Source: Salinisphaera sp052044135
GTDB taxonomy: Bacteria > Pseudomonadota > Gammaproteobacteria > Nevskiales > Salinisphaeraceae
Length of the DNA stretch: 64,000 nt
Reading direction: 5' to 3'
Assembly (NCBI RefSeq): GCF_052044135.1
Contig: NZ_JBQDYF010000002.1
Location: 186,001 to 250,000 of the forward strand
The translations under genes were made by a program, and so were the position numbers. Positions 1 to 8,635 of this stretch are shown here, one piece after another. Numbering within the stretch: position 1 is the first letter of the stretch; each line of letters opens with the position of its first letter. The notes beneath the pieces were generated by a model. It had not been told where the DNA came from and ran no database searches. It saw only the letters and a list, made by a program, of their open reading frames with translations.

Positions 1-1
1 G

Positions 2-1015
2 ACCATGGCCACCGGCGAGCTCACCGTGCTGGTCGGCCCGTCGGGCTGTGGCAAGACCACCTCGCTGCGCATGATCAACCGGCTCGATGAAGCCAGCGCG
101 GGTGCCATCGCGGTCGACGGCCAGGATGTCCGCTCGCGCAGCCTGACCGACCTGCGTCGTGGCATGGGTTATGTGATGCAGCATTCCGGGCTGTTCCCGC
201 ACCGCACGATCGGCGACAACATCGCCACCGTGCCGCGGCTGCTCGGGTGGGACAAGAAACGCATCGCCGCGCGCGTGGACGAACTGATCGACACGGTCGG
301 GCTGGACGCCGACATGGCCGCGCGCTATCCGCACCAGCTCTCCGGCGGGCAGCAGCAGCGCGTGGGCGTGGCCCGGGCGCTGGCGGCCGATCCGCCGATC
401 ATGCTCATGGACGAGCCGTTCGCCGCGGTGGACCCGATCGTGCGCAAGCGACTGCAGGACGAATTCCTGGCGCTGCAGGAACGCCTCGGCAAGACCATTG
501 TCTTCGTCACCCACGACATCGACGAAGCCATTCGCCTGGGCGATCGTATCGCGGTGTTCGGCGAGGGCGGGCACCTGGCCCAGTTCGCCACCCCGGATGC
601 GCTGCTCGCGTCGCCGCAAAGCGACTTCGTGGTGGATTTTCTCGGTGCCGAGCCCCAGCTCAAGCGGTTGTCGTTGATCAGTGCGAGCCGTGCCACGCCG
701 ATCGAGGCGCCGATCATTGCGCGCGGCGCCGATGCCGAGACCGCAGTCCGGGCGAGCCGGCAGGCGGGTACCGACTGGGTGCTGGTGCTCGACGACGAAC
801 GGCGCGTCGCCGGCTGGCACCGGGTCGCGGCCTATCGCGCCGATACCACGCGCCCCGCCGAGCGTTTCGATGCAACCGTGGCCGCCAACGAGACGCTGCG
901 CGCCGCGCTCGGCGCGCTGGTGCTCGCGCCGCTCGGTGTGGTGGCGCGCCTCGACGGCGCCGGCCGCTTCGACGGCCTGCTCGACCAGTCCAGCCTGAAC
1001 CGGGCGCTGTGTTGA
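2..1015 (+). CDS. Betaine/choline-type ABC transporter ATP-binding subunit (5' partial)
   Basis: Cytoplasmic ATPase of an OpuC/OsmF-type importer for quaternary amines. The Walker A motif GPSGCGKTT comes only about 11 residues after the first in-window Met. Family members have about 30 residues before it, so the true start lies upstream of the window and the Met at base 5 is internal. The signature LSGGQQQR and the Walker B LMDEPFAAVDP follow, then the switch HD. After about residue 235 there is a poorly conserved CBS-like tail, as in OpuCA proteins, where such tails sense ionic strength. The TGA overlaps the TTG start of the next gene, so the two are translationally coupled. The family is clear; the exact substrate (glycine betaine, choline or other) is inferred. 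Confidence 0.9.
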   Translation, partial: TMATGELTVLVGPSGCGKTTSLRMINRLDEASAGAIAVDGQDVRSRSLTDLRRGMGYVMQHSGLFPHRTIGDNIATVPRLLGWDKKRIAARVDELIDTVGLDADMAARYPHQLSGGQQQRVGVARALAADPPIMLMDEPFAAVDPIVRKRLQDEFLALQERLGKTIVFVTHDIDEAIRLGDRIAVFGEGGHLAQFATPDALLASPQSDFVVDFLGAEPQLKRLSLISASRATPIEAPIIARGADAETAVRASRQAGTDWVLVLDDERRVAGWHRVAAYRADTTRPAERFDATVAANETLRAALGALVLAPLGVVARLDGAGRFDGLLDQSSLNRALC

Positions 1016-1653
1016 TCCGCTGGGACTGGATCGGCCGCCACGCCGACGACATCCTGGCCCAGCTCATCCAGCACGTGGAGCTGACCGGCCTGGCGCTCTT
1101 GTTCGGGTTCGCCATCGCCTTTCCGCTGGCGCTGGCCGCGATCCGCTGGCCCCGCATGTACGGCCCGTCACTGGCGGTGACCGGGATATTGTTCACCGTG
1201 CCCTCGCTGGCGTTGTTCATCCTGCTGATTCCGTTCACCGGGCTGTCGATGGCGACATCGCTGATCGGATTGACGATCTATACGCTGCTGATCCTGTTCC
1301 GCAATATCGTGGAGGGTCTGCGGGGTGTGCCCTTCGACGTGCGCGAGGCCGCCAGGGCGCTGGGGTATTCGCGCACGCGTCAGTTGCTGACCGTCGAACT
1401 GCCGATCGCGCTGCCGGTGATCATGGCCGGGCTGCGCATCGCGGCCATCACCACCATCGGCCTGGTCACGGTGACCGCGCTGATCGGGCAGGGCGGGCTC
1501 GGCCGGCTGTTCATCTCCGGTTTCACCCTGCATTTCACGACGCCGCTGCTGGTGGGCTTCGTGCTCTCGATCGCGCTGGCGGTGGCGGTCGATCTGTCGC
1601 TCGCCGGGCTGTTGTGGCTGATCACGCCCTGGAACCGAGGGCGGCGCGCATGA
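1012..1653 (+). CDS. Betaine/choline-type ABC transporter permease 1
   Basis: Inner-membrane channel subunit of the importer, 213 aa with about five or six hydrophobic segments. The coupling (EAA) loop reads VREAARALGYSRTRQLLTVELPIALP, shown here only as positions about 108-133; its key residues are EAA, G and the LPIALP end. The TTG start at 1012 lies inside the stop of the ATPase gene (TTGA overlap). That and the short N-terminus support this start over any upstream in-frame codon. The protein ends in an overlap with the second permease. Two different permeases plus a separate binding protein are typical of OpuC/OsmF systems. Confidence 0.88.
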   Translation: MIRWDWIGRHADDILAQLIQHVELTGLALLFGFAIAFPLALAAIRWPRMYGPSLAVTGILFTVPSLALFILLIPFTGLSMATSLIGLTIYTLLILFRNIVEGLRGVPFDVREAARALGYSRTRQLLTVELPIALPVIMAGLRIAAITTIGLVTVTALIGQGGLGRLFISGFTLHFTTPLLVGFVLSIALAVAVDLSLAGLLWLITPWNRGRRA

Positions 1654-2411
1654 GCGGCGCGGGCGTGGTATGGCGTCTCACGCTGGTGGCGGCGCTGTCC
1701 TGTCTGGTGGTGGGCTCGGCGTCGGCGCTGGGCCTGGAAGGCGGCAGCGCGAATATCGTCGGCCAGGTCTGGCACTGGTTTGTCGACCCGGCGCACTGGC
1801 AGGGCGTGGACGGCCTGCCGCATCGGATCGGCCAGCACATTTATTATGTCGCGGTCTCGACCGTGATCGCCGCGGCGCTCGCGCTGCCGGTCGGCATCGG
1901 GCTCGGCCACTACGGCCGGGGCGGGCTCATCGCGATCAACATCGCCAATATCGGCCGCGCGATTCCGTCGTTCGGGTTGATCATTCTGATGTTCCTGCTG
2001 GTAGGCTTCGGTGTGATCCCGGTGCTCGTGGCGCTGGTCGCGCTCGCCATTCCGCCGATGGTCACCAACAGCTATGTCGGCATGCAGTCGGTCGATCCGG
2101 CGGTGCGGCAATCGGCGGCCGCGCTGGGCCTGACCCGTTGGCAACGCCTGTGGCAGGTCGAACTGCCGATCGCGCTGCCGTTGATCATGGCCGGCGTTCG
2201 AACCTCGGCCGTACAGGTCATGTCCACCGCCACGCTCGCGGCGTATGTCGGCCTCGGGGGCCTCGGGCGTTATCTCATCGACGGTCTGGCCCAACAACAA
2301 CTCGCCCAGGTGGTCGGCGGCGCGATCGTGGTGGCGATGCTCGCCGTGCTGACCGAGGCCAGTCTGGCCGGTCTGCAGAAACTGGTGCAGTCGCCGGGGC
2401 TGGTGCGCTGA
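1650..2411 (+). CDS. Betaine/choline-type ABC transporter permease 2
   Basis: Second membrane subunit, 253 aa. It has an N-terminal hydrophobic segment, a periplasmic stretch and then a BPD_transp_1 core of about five helices. The EAA-type loop is near residues 150-175 (AVRQSAAALGLTRWQRLWQV, then LPIALP). The ATG at 1650 overlaps the preceding TGA (ATGA), so the genes are translationally coupled. It should pair with the product of 1012-1653 as a heterodimeric channel. It is related to YehY/OsmY and OpuCD-type permeases. Confidence 0.88.
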   Translation: MSGAGVVWRLTLVAALSCLVVGSASALGLEGGSANIVGQVWHWFVDPAHWQGVDGLPHRIGQHIYYVAVSTVIAAALALPVGIGLGHYGRGGLIAINIANIGRAIPSFGLIILMFLLVGFGVIPVLVALVALAIPPMVTNSYVGMQSVDPAVRQSAAALGLTRWQRLWQVELPIALPLIMAGVRTSAVQVMSTATLAAYVGLGGLGRYLIDGLAQQQLAQVVGGAIVVAMLAVLTEASLAGLQKLVQSPGLVR

Positions 2412-2465
2412 GGGTGTGGCATGGCGTCACGCATCTGTCATGATCGATCGGGGGCATTCACACGA

Positions 2466-3362
2466 ATGGAAAAACAACGCATGAAGAAACTGTCACTCCT
2501 GCTGGCCTGTGCGCTGGCGACCGGGTTCATCGCCGGTGAGGCTTCGGCGGCCAGCAAACCGGTGGTCGTGGGCTCGACCAACTTCACCGAGCAGCTGGTT
2601 CTCGCCAATATCTATACCGACGTACTCGAAGCGCGCGGCGTGACGGTGAAAAAACGGCTCAATCTGGGCTCGCGCGAGGTCGTGTTCCCGGCGCTGAAAT
2701 CCGGTGAGCTGGATGTTTTGCCGGAATATTCGGGCGCGCTGTTGGGCTTTCTCACCAACGGCAAGTCCGAGGCGCACAAGCAGGCCGCGGTACTCAAGGC
2801 GCTGCGACAGAACCTGCCCAAGGGCATCGTCGCCCTGAAGGCCTCGTCGGCACAGGACAAGGACGGCCTGGTCGTCACGCCGGCCACCGCCCGCAAATAT
2901 CATCTCAAGACGATTGGCGACCTCAAGCCGGTGGCCGGCCAGCTCACGTTCGGCGGCCCGCCCGAGGCCAAGACGCGTTATGTCGGCGTACCGGGCCTGA
3001 AGCAGGTCTACGGCGTGCAGTTCAAGAACTTCCGCGCGCTGGATGCCGGCGGACCGCTCACCCAGAGCGCACTGGCCAGCGGTGCGATCGACGTGGCACG
3101 CATGTTCACCACCCAGGGCGTGATTTCGGATCGCGGCTGGGTCCTGCTCAAGGACAACAAGAACCTCGTGCCCGCGCAGAACATCCTGCCGGTCGCCCGC
3201 AAGGCGATACTCACGCCGACGATCCGCAAGGCGCTGAATGCCGTATCGGCGCAGCTGACCACCGAAGACCTCCAGCGTATGAACCAACGCGTGAGCGTGA
3301 AGCACGACGATCCGGAAACTGTCGCCGAAGACTGGGTGAAACAGCACCATCTCGGCAAGTAG
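2466..3362 (+). CDS. Periplasmic substrate-binding protein, OsmF/OpuBC type
   Basis: Binds the osmolyte in the periplasm and delivers it to the two permeases. A Sec signal peptide is clear: KK, then about 15 hydrophobic residues, then an ASA cleavage site. The mature protein begins with VVGSTNFTEQLVLANIY, the usual start of OsmF/OpuBC-type proteins, and contains LDVLPEYSGALL. The start could be 2466 (MEKQRMKK) or 2481 (MKKLSLL). Neither has a strong ribosome binding site and both give a usable signal peptide. The gene lies 54 bp after the permease and completes the cassette. An aromatic cage should hold a trimethylammonium group, but the ligand cannot be read from sequence. Confidence 0.88.
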   Translation: MEKQRMKKLSLLLACALATGFIAGEASAASKPVVVGSTNFTEQLVLANIYTDVLEARGVTVKKRLNLGSREVVFPALKSGELDVLPEYSGALLGFLTNGKSEAHKQAAVLKALRQNLPKGIVALKASSAQDKDGLVVTPATARKYHLKTIGDLKPVAGQLTFGGPPEAKTRYVGVPGLKQVYGVQFKNFRALDAGGPLTQSALASGAIDVARMFTTQGVISDRGWVLLKDNKNLVPAQNILPVARKAILTPTIRKALNAVSAQLTTEDLQRMNQRVSVKHDDPETVAEDWVKQHHLGK

Positions 3363-3484
3363 TGTCGCAGGCGCTGGCCGCGCGCACTGTTCCGGCGGCC
3401 CCTGACCCGGTATAGCGATCCGACCGGCCGGCGCCAACGGCCAGCTGATCGGCTTACGGGCCGCCGCGGTGGTGCGTCAAGCGG

Positions 3485-4079
3485 TTGTGCCCGACTGTGC
3501 GCCGTTGGTGGCGTCGAAAGAGCTGGGTTTTCGCGCAGCAAGCACTGGACGTCCGGTTGGAGCGCCAGGGGGTCTGGGCGGCGATATACGACAACGTGGC
3601 GATCGGCCTGGGCCCCGACGCCGACGTGCCGGCCTGCGCGGTCTTGCCGCCCGGACATTTATCGCGCGCTGTGCGTCGAATCCGGGGCGCCATACCGGCG
3701 GGGCGACTGCAAAACCGAAAGCAAACACGAGCGCTGCGGGTCGGATGCCGCGCTCGGCGAGCGCATCAGCATGGGTCCGGACCGTTTCTTCGACGGCGGC
3801 CGTTTCGAGCCCGGCGTGCCGTTGGACGGCTTCGGCGCACCGCGCGCCTTTGCCGCGATGCAGGCGGTGTGCGGCGCGGTGTCCATCGCCTCGGGTTTCG
3901 CCATCACGAATGAGTTGTTGTTCATCGAACGGGTGATCGTGGCCATCGCCGGGGTGTCGCTCGTGCTCGGCATCCCGCATGTCGCGCAGCGGCTCGATGC
4001 CGAGGAAGTCGATACGGCCGACATAAGCGAATTATTTTCGTTTATTGGCGTTCATTCGAGGACGGTTTTCTTCCACTGA
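3485..4079 (+). pseudogene. Frameshifted remnant of an unrecognised membrane-protein gene
   Basis: No single frame spans this stretch, but two parts read like real protein with the local codon bias. The first runs from a TTG near 3485 to about 3650 and includes GVWAAIYDNVAIGLGPDAD. The second continues in the +1 frame from about 3651 (PDIYRALCVESGAPYRRGDC) to a TGA at 4079. The second part has Cys residues in a polar segment, then a hydrophobic region around 3860-3990 (MQAVCGAVSIASGFAI, VIVAIAGVSLVLGIP), so it was probably a membrane protein. A one-base indel or a sequencing error near 3650 would explain it. I do not recognise the family. A short intact gene at 3771-4079 is the alternative. 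Confidence 0.4.
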
Positions 4080-4093
4080 GGCTCGACTCGCGA

Positions 4094-5005
4094 TCAACCG
4101 GTAGCGCCCGGCTCGGCCGCCGCTGCGTCGAGGGTCTGTTCGACCAGGGCCGTAAACGCATCGAAGGCCGGATGCTGGACGCTCGGGGAACGATGGATCT
4201 CCAGTACCGCCTCCGGTAATTGCGGCAGGCCGGCCTCTTCACCCAGTGTGTGCCAGCCCGGCGGCAGGGTGCGCCGGCCGGTGATCGTCACCGCGTGGCC
4301 CAGATCGACCGCCACACGCAGGCCGGTCGGGCTCTGGCTCGTATAGTCGATCTGCCATGTTCGGCCGATACGCGTGAGGGCTTCCAGCGCCCGGCGGCGG
4401 TAGGCGCATTGCTCGGGGAACAGCGCCAGCGGTACCGGCTGGTCGGGAACGAGTTCGAAATCCCGGTGGGCGGCCCAGACCAGGGTTTCGGTGCCCACGC
4501 GTCGGGCGGTGCTGGCCGCCGAGTGCCGCACCGTGAGCACGAGATCCAGCGCGCCGGCCTCGAGTTGTTCGATGAGTTCGGTCGACATGCGGCAATGAAT
4601 ATGCGGGCGGACCGCTGGATGCGAGGCTGCGAAAGTGCGCAGCACCTGCGGCAGCCAGGTTTCCGCGTAGTCCTCGGGCAGGCCGAAACGGAGCGTGGTC
4701 GGCTGGGCGGACGGCCCGACCGCACTGACGGCCTCGCGCTGGAGTTGCAACAGGCGCCGGGCGTAGACCAGAAAAGTCTGGCCGTCGGCGGTCAGGGCCA
4801 GCTGGCGGCTGGTGCGGTGCAGCAGCTGCGTGTTGAGTCGGGTCTCGAGCGTGCGGATTCGCAGGCTGACCGTGGACTGCGTCTTGTGCAGGTACTGACC
4901 GGCCGAGGTGAAGCCGCCGGTTTCGGCAACCGCCACGAAGGCGGCGAGCAGGTCGCTGTCGAGCACCGCTGCCGGCGATCCATGAGGCTCACCGATGGAT
5001 TCCAT
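4094..5005 (-). CDS. LysR-family transcriptional regulator
   Basis: DNA-binding regulator of about 303 aa. The N-terminal winged helix is classic: LLAAFVAVAETGGFTSAG, then STVSLRIRTLETRL and LLHRTSRQLALT. The remainder is a LysR substrate-binding domain that would sense a small-molecule inducer. The ATG at 5005 is preferred because the HTH starts about 20 residues later. An ATG at 5047 would add 14 residues. It is divergent from the dioxygenase/M24/oxygenase genes with about 118 bp between, the usual layout for a LysR protein controlling its neighbours. The inducer is probably the substrate of that pathway (inference). Confidence 0.9.
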   Translation of the reverse strand: MESIGEPHGSPAAVLDSDLLAAFVAVAETGGFTSAGQYLHKTQSTVSLRIRTLETRLNTQLLHRTSRQLALTADGQTFLVYARRLLQLQREAVSAVGPSAQPTTLRFGLPEDYAETWLPQVLRTFAASHPAVRPHIHCRMSTELIEQLEAGALDLVLTVRHSAASTARRVGTETLVWAAHRDFELVPDQPVPLALFPEQCAYRRRALEALTRIGRTWQIDYTSQSPTGLRVAVDLGHAVTITGRRTLPPGWHTLGEEAGLPQLPEAVLEIHRSPSVQHPAFDAFTALVEQTLDAAAAEPGATG

Positions 5006-5123
5006 TGGAATAACTCGTTTCTCAAATCGATCGATGGCTCTCAGCATAAGTCAGGTCGGCACGCCGGGTCATTGCGGCGGCGCCGGCCGACGGATTTACA
5101 GCGCATGATCGAGAGAGGAAAGC

Positions 5124-6017
5124 ATGAGCGAAGCAGCCGTGGTCCTGGCCGATGCCGAACGGACCGATCTGAGCGATCTGGTGGATACCGAGCGCTATCC
5201 GCTCGAGGATTTCGCCGGCCCGCGCATGCAGGAGGTAATCGAGCGCGTGCGCGCCGATCTGGACGCCGACGGTTGCGCGGTGTTGCGTGGCTTCATGCGC
5301 GCCGATGCGCTGGCACGGGCACGTGCCGAGGGCCGTCAGCTGGCGCAAAAGACCTTCTATTCCAGTGCCCGGGTCAATGCCTGGTTCACCCGCGACGATC
5401 CGAGCCTGGACGAGAGCGATCCGCGGCGCATCTTCATGGATCGCACCAGCGGCTTCGTGACCCGCGACATGATTCCGGCGGATATGGTCATCCAGCAGCT
5501 TTATGTCTCGCCGGCCATGAAGCGGCTGGTCGCGGCCTGTATCGGCGAGGCGGAAGTCTTCGAGTATGCCGACCCCTTCGCCGGGCTGGTGCAGAACGTG
5601 TTGCCGCCGGGCACCTGCCAGCCGTGGCATTACGACACCAATGAATACATCGTCACCATGATGACCGAAAAGCCGGACATCGGCGGCGAGTTCCAGTACT
5701 GCCCGAATATCCGCTCGTCGGCCGGCGAGAACTATGGCCGCGTGGGCGCGGTGATCCGCGGCGAGGATACCGACACGCCCAAGACGCTGCGCCTGGAGCC
5801 GGGCGATCTGCAATTGTTCAAGGGCCGTTATTCGCTGCATCGCGTGACCGAGGTCGGCGGCGAGCGCGAGCGGCATACCGCCATCTTTGCTTATTCGCAG
5901 CAGCCGGGTGTGGTCGGTCGGCTCGAGCGCACCCGCCAGCTCTACGGGCGCGTCTCCGAAGCGCATATCCAGGCCGAACGCGAGCGCGTCGAACGCGCCG
6001 ACGGGCTGCTGGACTGA
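5124..6017 (+). CDS. Fe(II)/2-oxoglutarate dioxygenase, BesD/HalD-like fold with intact HxD (predicted hydroxylase)
   Basis: Soluble non-haem iron oxygenase, 297 aa. The iron triad is visible as H169-x-D171 (WHYDTNEY) and H239 (FKGRYSLHRV); R250 likely anchors 2-oxoglutarate. The blocks WHxDTNE, GGEFQYCP, PGDLQLFKGRYSLHRV and a C-terminal ERTRQLYGR match what I recall of the BesD/HalD ('ArpA') family. In the halogenases of that family the Asp is Gly to make room for chloride; here it is Asp, so hydroxylation or desaturation is predicted. The start follows GAGAGGAAAGC. It is the first gene of a cluster with a DddP-like enzyme and a second oxygenase. The substrate is unknown; family members act on free amino acids. 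Confidence 0.8.
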   Translation: MSEAAVVLADAERTDLSDLVDTERYPLEDFAGPRMQEVIERVRADLDADGCAVLRGFMRADALARARAEGRQLAQKTFYSSARVNAWFTRDDPSLDESDPRRIFMDRTSGFVTRDMIPADMVIQQLYVSPAMKRLVAACIGEAEVFEYADPFAGLVQNVLPPGTCQPWHYDTNEYIVTMMTEKPDIGGEFQYCPNIRSSAGENYGRVGAVIRGEDTDTPKTLRLEPGDLQLFKGRYSLHRVTEVGGERERHTAIFAYSQQPGVVGRLERTRQLYGRVSEAHIQAERERVERADGLLD

Positions 6018-6074
6018 GCGACCGCCCGCAGCATCAATATACCGGCCCGCCATGGCCCTAAACGACGAGACGAT

Positions 6075-7334
6075 ATGACCACGACGGCTCTACAGTACGA
6101 CGATATTCTGCCGCCGACCCATGACCCGGCGCTATGCGAGCCCAAGACTGCCGAGATCGAGCAGATCCTGCGCGACCGGCTGGCCGCGACCCGGGCCCAG
6201 CTCAAGGCGCGGGACATCGTGGCGGCGGTACTGTTCGACCCGACCCATGTGCGCTACGCCACCGGCTCGCGCAATATGCAGATCTATTCGGCCCGCAACC
6301 CGGCGCGCTATGCCTTCGTGCCCGCGGAAGGGCCGGTCGTGCTGTTCGAGTTCTCCGGCTGTGAGCATTTGGCCGCCCATCTGCCGACGGTCGACGAGAT
6401 CCGGCCGGCCACCGCGATCTCGTACTATTTCTGCGACGACCACCTCAAGCAGACCACCCAGGCCTGGGCCGACGAGATCGACCGCCTGGTGCGCGACTGC
6501 GGCGGAAGCGACGGCGATTTTGTCGCCATCGAGAGCGCGACCTCGCATGCGGCCTTCGCCCTGGTCGAGCGCGGTTGGCGGATCTGTGACGCCCAGGTGC
6601 CGCTGGAGCGGGCACGGGCGATCAAGGTGCCCAACGAGATCAAGATGATCCGCAGCTCGCTGCGCGCGGTCGAGACCGGCGTGCGCAAGCTCGAAGCCGC
6701 GATCCGGCCGGGGGCGACCGAGAACGAGGTCTGGTCGAATCTGCACCAGCACATCATCGCCACCGACGCCGACTACGTCGAAACCCGGCTGATGAATTCC
6801 GGGCCGCGCACCAACCCCTGGTTCCAGGAATGCTCGGACCGGGTGATGCAGGCCGGCGAGCTGGTGGCGCTGGATACCGACGTGGTCGGTCGCTACGGCT
6901 ACTACGCGGATTTCTCGCGCACCTTCCTCTGCGGCGACCAGCCGGCCACGGCCGCGCAACGGGATCTGTATCGCATGGCCTACGATCAGATCCAGACCAA
7001 CATGGCCGGCATCGCGCCCGGCGTATCGTTCAAGGAATATGCCGAGCGAGCCTGGCAGATCCCGCCGGCCTACAAGGCTCGCCGCTACTTCGCGCTCGCC
7101 CATGGCGTGGGCATGACCGGCGAATATCCCTACATCGTTCATCGCGAGGATATCGATGACAAGGGCTACGACGGCGTGATGCAGCCCGGCATGACCCTGT
7201 GCGTGGAAAGCTTTATCGGCCACGAGGATGGCGGCGAGGGCGTCAAACTCGAAGAACAGCTCTATATCCGCGACGATGGCGAGGTCGAACTGCTGTCCGA
7301 CTACCCCTTCGATGCGCGCCTGCTGGATCGCTGA
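6075..7334 (+). CDS. M24-family metalloenzyme of the DddP (DMSP lyase-like) type
   Basis: Creatinase/prolidase-fold protein, 419 aa: N-terminal domain to about residue 185, then the pita-bread domain. Putative metal ligands are D267, D269, D279, H343, E378 and E393. The spacing equals that of the six ligands I recall for Ruegeria DddP (295, 297, 307, 371, 406, 421), a constant offset of 28. The extra DxD and the 10-residue D-D gap differ from ordinary Xaa-Pro peptidases. At the position of the proposed DddP general base (Asp377) there is G349, followed by E350, so lyase activity on dimethylsulfoniopropionate is uncertain. It lies between two Fe/2OG oxygenases, 57 bp after the first. An ectoine-hydrolase-like (DoeA) role seems less likely because DoeA, as I recall, lacks this metal set. 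Confidence 0.78.
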   Translation: MTTTALQYDDILPPTHDPALCEPKTAEIEQILRDRLAATRAQLKARDIVAAVLFDPTHVRYATGSRNMQIYSARNPARYAFVPAEGPVVLFEFSGCEHLAAHLPTVDEIRPATAISYYFCDDHLKQTTQAWADEIDRLVRDCGGSDGDFVAIESATSHAAFALVERGWRICDAQVPLERARAIKVPNEIKMIRSSLRAVETGVRKLEAAIRPGATENEVWSNLHQHIIATDADYVETRLMNSGPRTNPWFQECSDRVMQAGELVALDTDVVGRYGYYADFSRTFLCGDQPATAAQRDLYRMAYDQIQTNMAGIAPGVSFKEYAERAWQIPPAYKARRYFALAHGVGMTGEYPYIVHREDIDDKGYDGVMQPGMTLCVESFIGHEDGGEGVKLEEQLYIRDDGEVELLSDYPFDARLLDR

Positions 7335-7402
7335 AGCGCGCGCTCCATCCATCGCTGCGTCCCGGCTACAGCGGGTCGCGGCACAAGCCCGATGCGAACC
7401 CC

Positions 7403-8404
7403 ATGAGCCAGACCCTGATCCCCCATATCGATCTGACGCCGCTGCTGGCCGACCAGTCCGGGCGGGGCGGGACGATCGCCGCCATCGTCGACGCGGCCTG
7501 CGATTCCGGCTTCATGACCGTCGGTATCGCGCCGGCCCAGTTGCATCTCGCCGACGACATCCACGCCCGGCTGCTGCGCTTCTTCGAGCTGGACGAAACC
7601 CACAAGCAGCAGCTCGCCCGGCACAAGTTCGTGGCCGCCAACCGCAATGTCTACCGTGGCTACTTTCCGCCCCAGGACGAAGACCCAACCTGGAAGGAAG
7701 GCATTGACCTCGGTCCGGACATCGCCCACCCCGAGCGCGCCGATACGCAAAGCGGCGACCCGCTGCGCGAGCCGACGCCGCGGCCATCGGAATCGGCGCT
7801 GCCCGGCTGGGCGGGCGATGTGGCGACTTACTACCGTGCCATGGAAACCCTGGGCGGCGTGATTGCCGGCGCGCTGGCCGAAGGCCTGGCCATCGACCGC
7901 GACAGGCTGCTGCGGCCATTCGATCACGGCAACTCGACGCTGCGGCTGATCCATTATCCCGAACGTCCGGCCGAGACGCTGGATGCGATGCCCGCGGTCG
8001 ATGGCCACGGCGATACGCGGCGCTGGCTGGTCGGCGTGCCGCACTGCGACAACGGTTTCATTACATTGCTCTGGCAGGACCGGGTCGGCGGGCTGCAGGT
8101 GCGCACGCCGGACGGCGCCTGGGAGAACGTGCCGCCGCGCGAGAATGCGCTGGTGGTCAACTTCGGACGATTGCTGGCCGACTGGTCGGGCGGGCGCATC
8201 CAGGCCACCGAGCACCGTATCGTCGGCGGCAGCCGTTCGCGACATTCGATCCCGTTCTTCTTCGAGCCGGCGGTCGACGCACATATTGCAGCCCCAGATG
8301 CGGCCGGCGACGGCGACTATGTCTACGGCGACCGGCTGTGGGAGCGGATGCAGGCCTTCGTCGAATTCCAGGGGCTGGAACGCACGCCGGTCACCGAAGC
8401 CTGA
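7403..8404 (+). CDS. Isopenicillin N synthase-like Fe(II)/2-oxoglutarate oxygenase
   Basis: Soluble oxygenase, 333 aa, of the DIOX_N plus 2OG-FeII_Oxy family. The N-terminal part contains IPHIDLTPLLAD and a YRGYFPP segment. The C-terminal core has H214-x-D216 (VPHCDNGFITLLWQD), H271 (TEHRIV) and R280-H-S282 (RHSIPFFFEP), the iron and 2-oxoglutarate set. The ATG at 7403 is preferred because the conserved N-terminus begins there; upstream in-frame sequence is the tail of the M24 gene read out of frame. It follows the M24 gene by 68 bp. It is unrelated in subfamily to the dioxygenase at 5124, so the cluster has two separate oxidation steps. Substrate unknown. Confidence 0.85.
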   Translation: MSQTLIPHIDLTPLLADQSGRGGTIAAIVDAACDSGFMTVGIAPAQLHLADDIHARLLRFFELDETHKQQLARHKFVAANRNVYRGYFPPQDEDPTWKEGIDLGPDIAHPERADTQSGDPLREPTPRPSESALPGWAGDVATYYRAMETLGGVIAGALAEGLAIDRDRLLRPFDHGNSTLRLIHYPERPAETLDAMPAVDGHGDTRRWLVGVPHCDNGFITLLWQDRVGGLQVRTPDGAWENVPPRENALVVNFGRLLADWSGGRIQATEHRIVGGSRSRHSIPFFFEPAVDAHIAAPDAAGDGDYVYGDRLWERMQAFVEFQGLERTPVTEA

Positions 8405-8635
8405 ACGCGTCGGGCATGGGCTGGGTCAGCAGACGTGGCCGAACTTGCCGGCCGTGCTTATCGCGCGTACCCGTTCGATCCGCCCGCGTCGCCGAAGCCG
8501 GGCCGGCGCGAACGCGCGCCGCGTCGGTCGGCTATGGTTGGATAGGTTCTGACTTGCAACGAGCTCCGGTTGGTCTGGAAGGCGGATGACCGGCCGTGAA
8601 CTGTTCGTATCAAAAAACGAGAAAAGGAGTCGACG

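Noticed and set aside
6075..7334. Ordinary Xaa-Pro aminopeptidase or ectoine hydrolase DoeA
   Set aside because: The extra DxD, the 10-residue Asp spacing and all six ligand positions fit DddP better; DoeA as I recall lacks this metal set.
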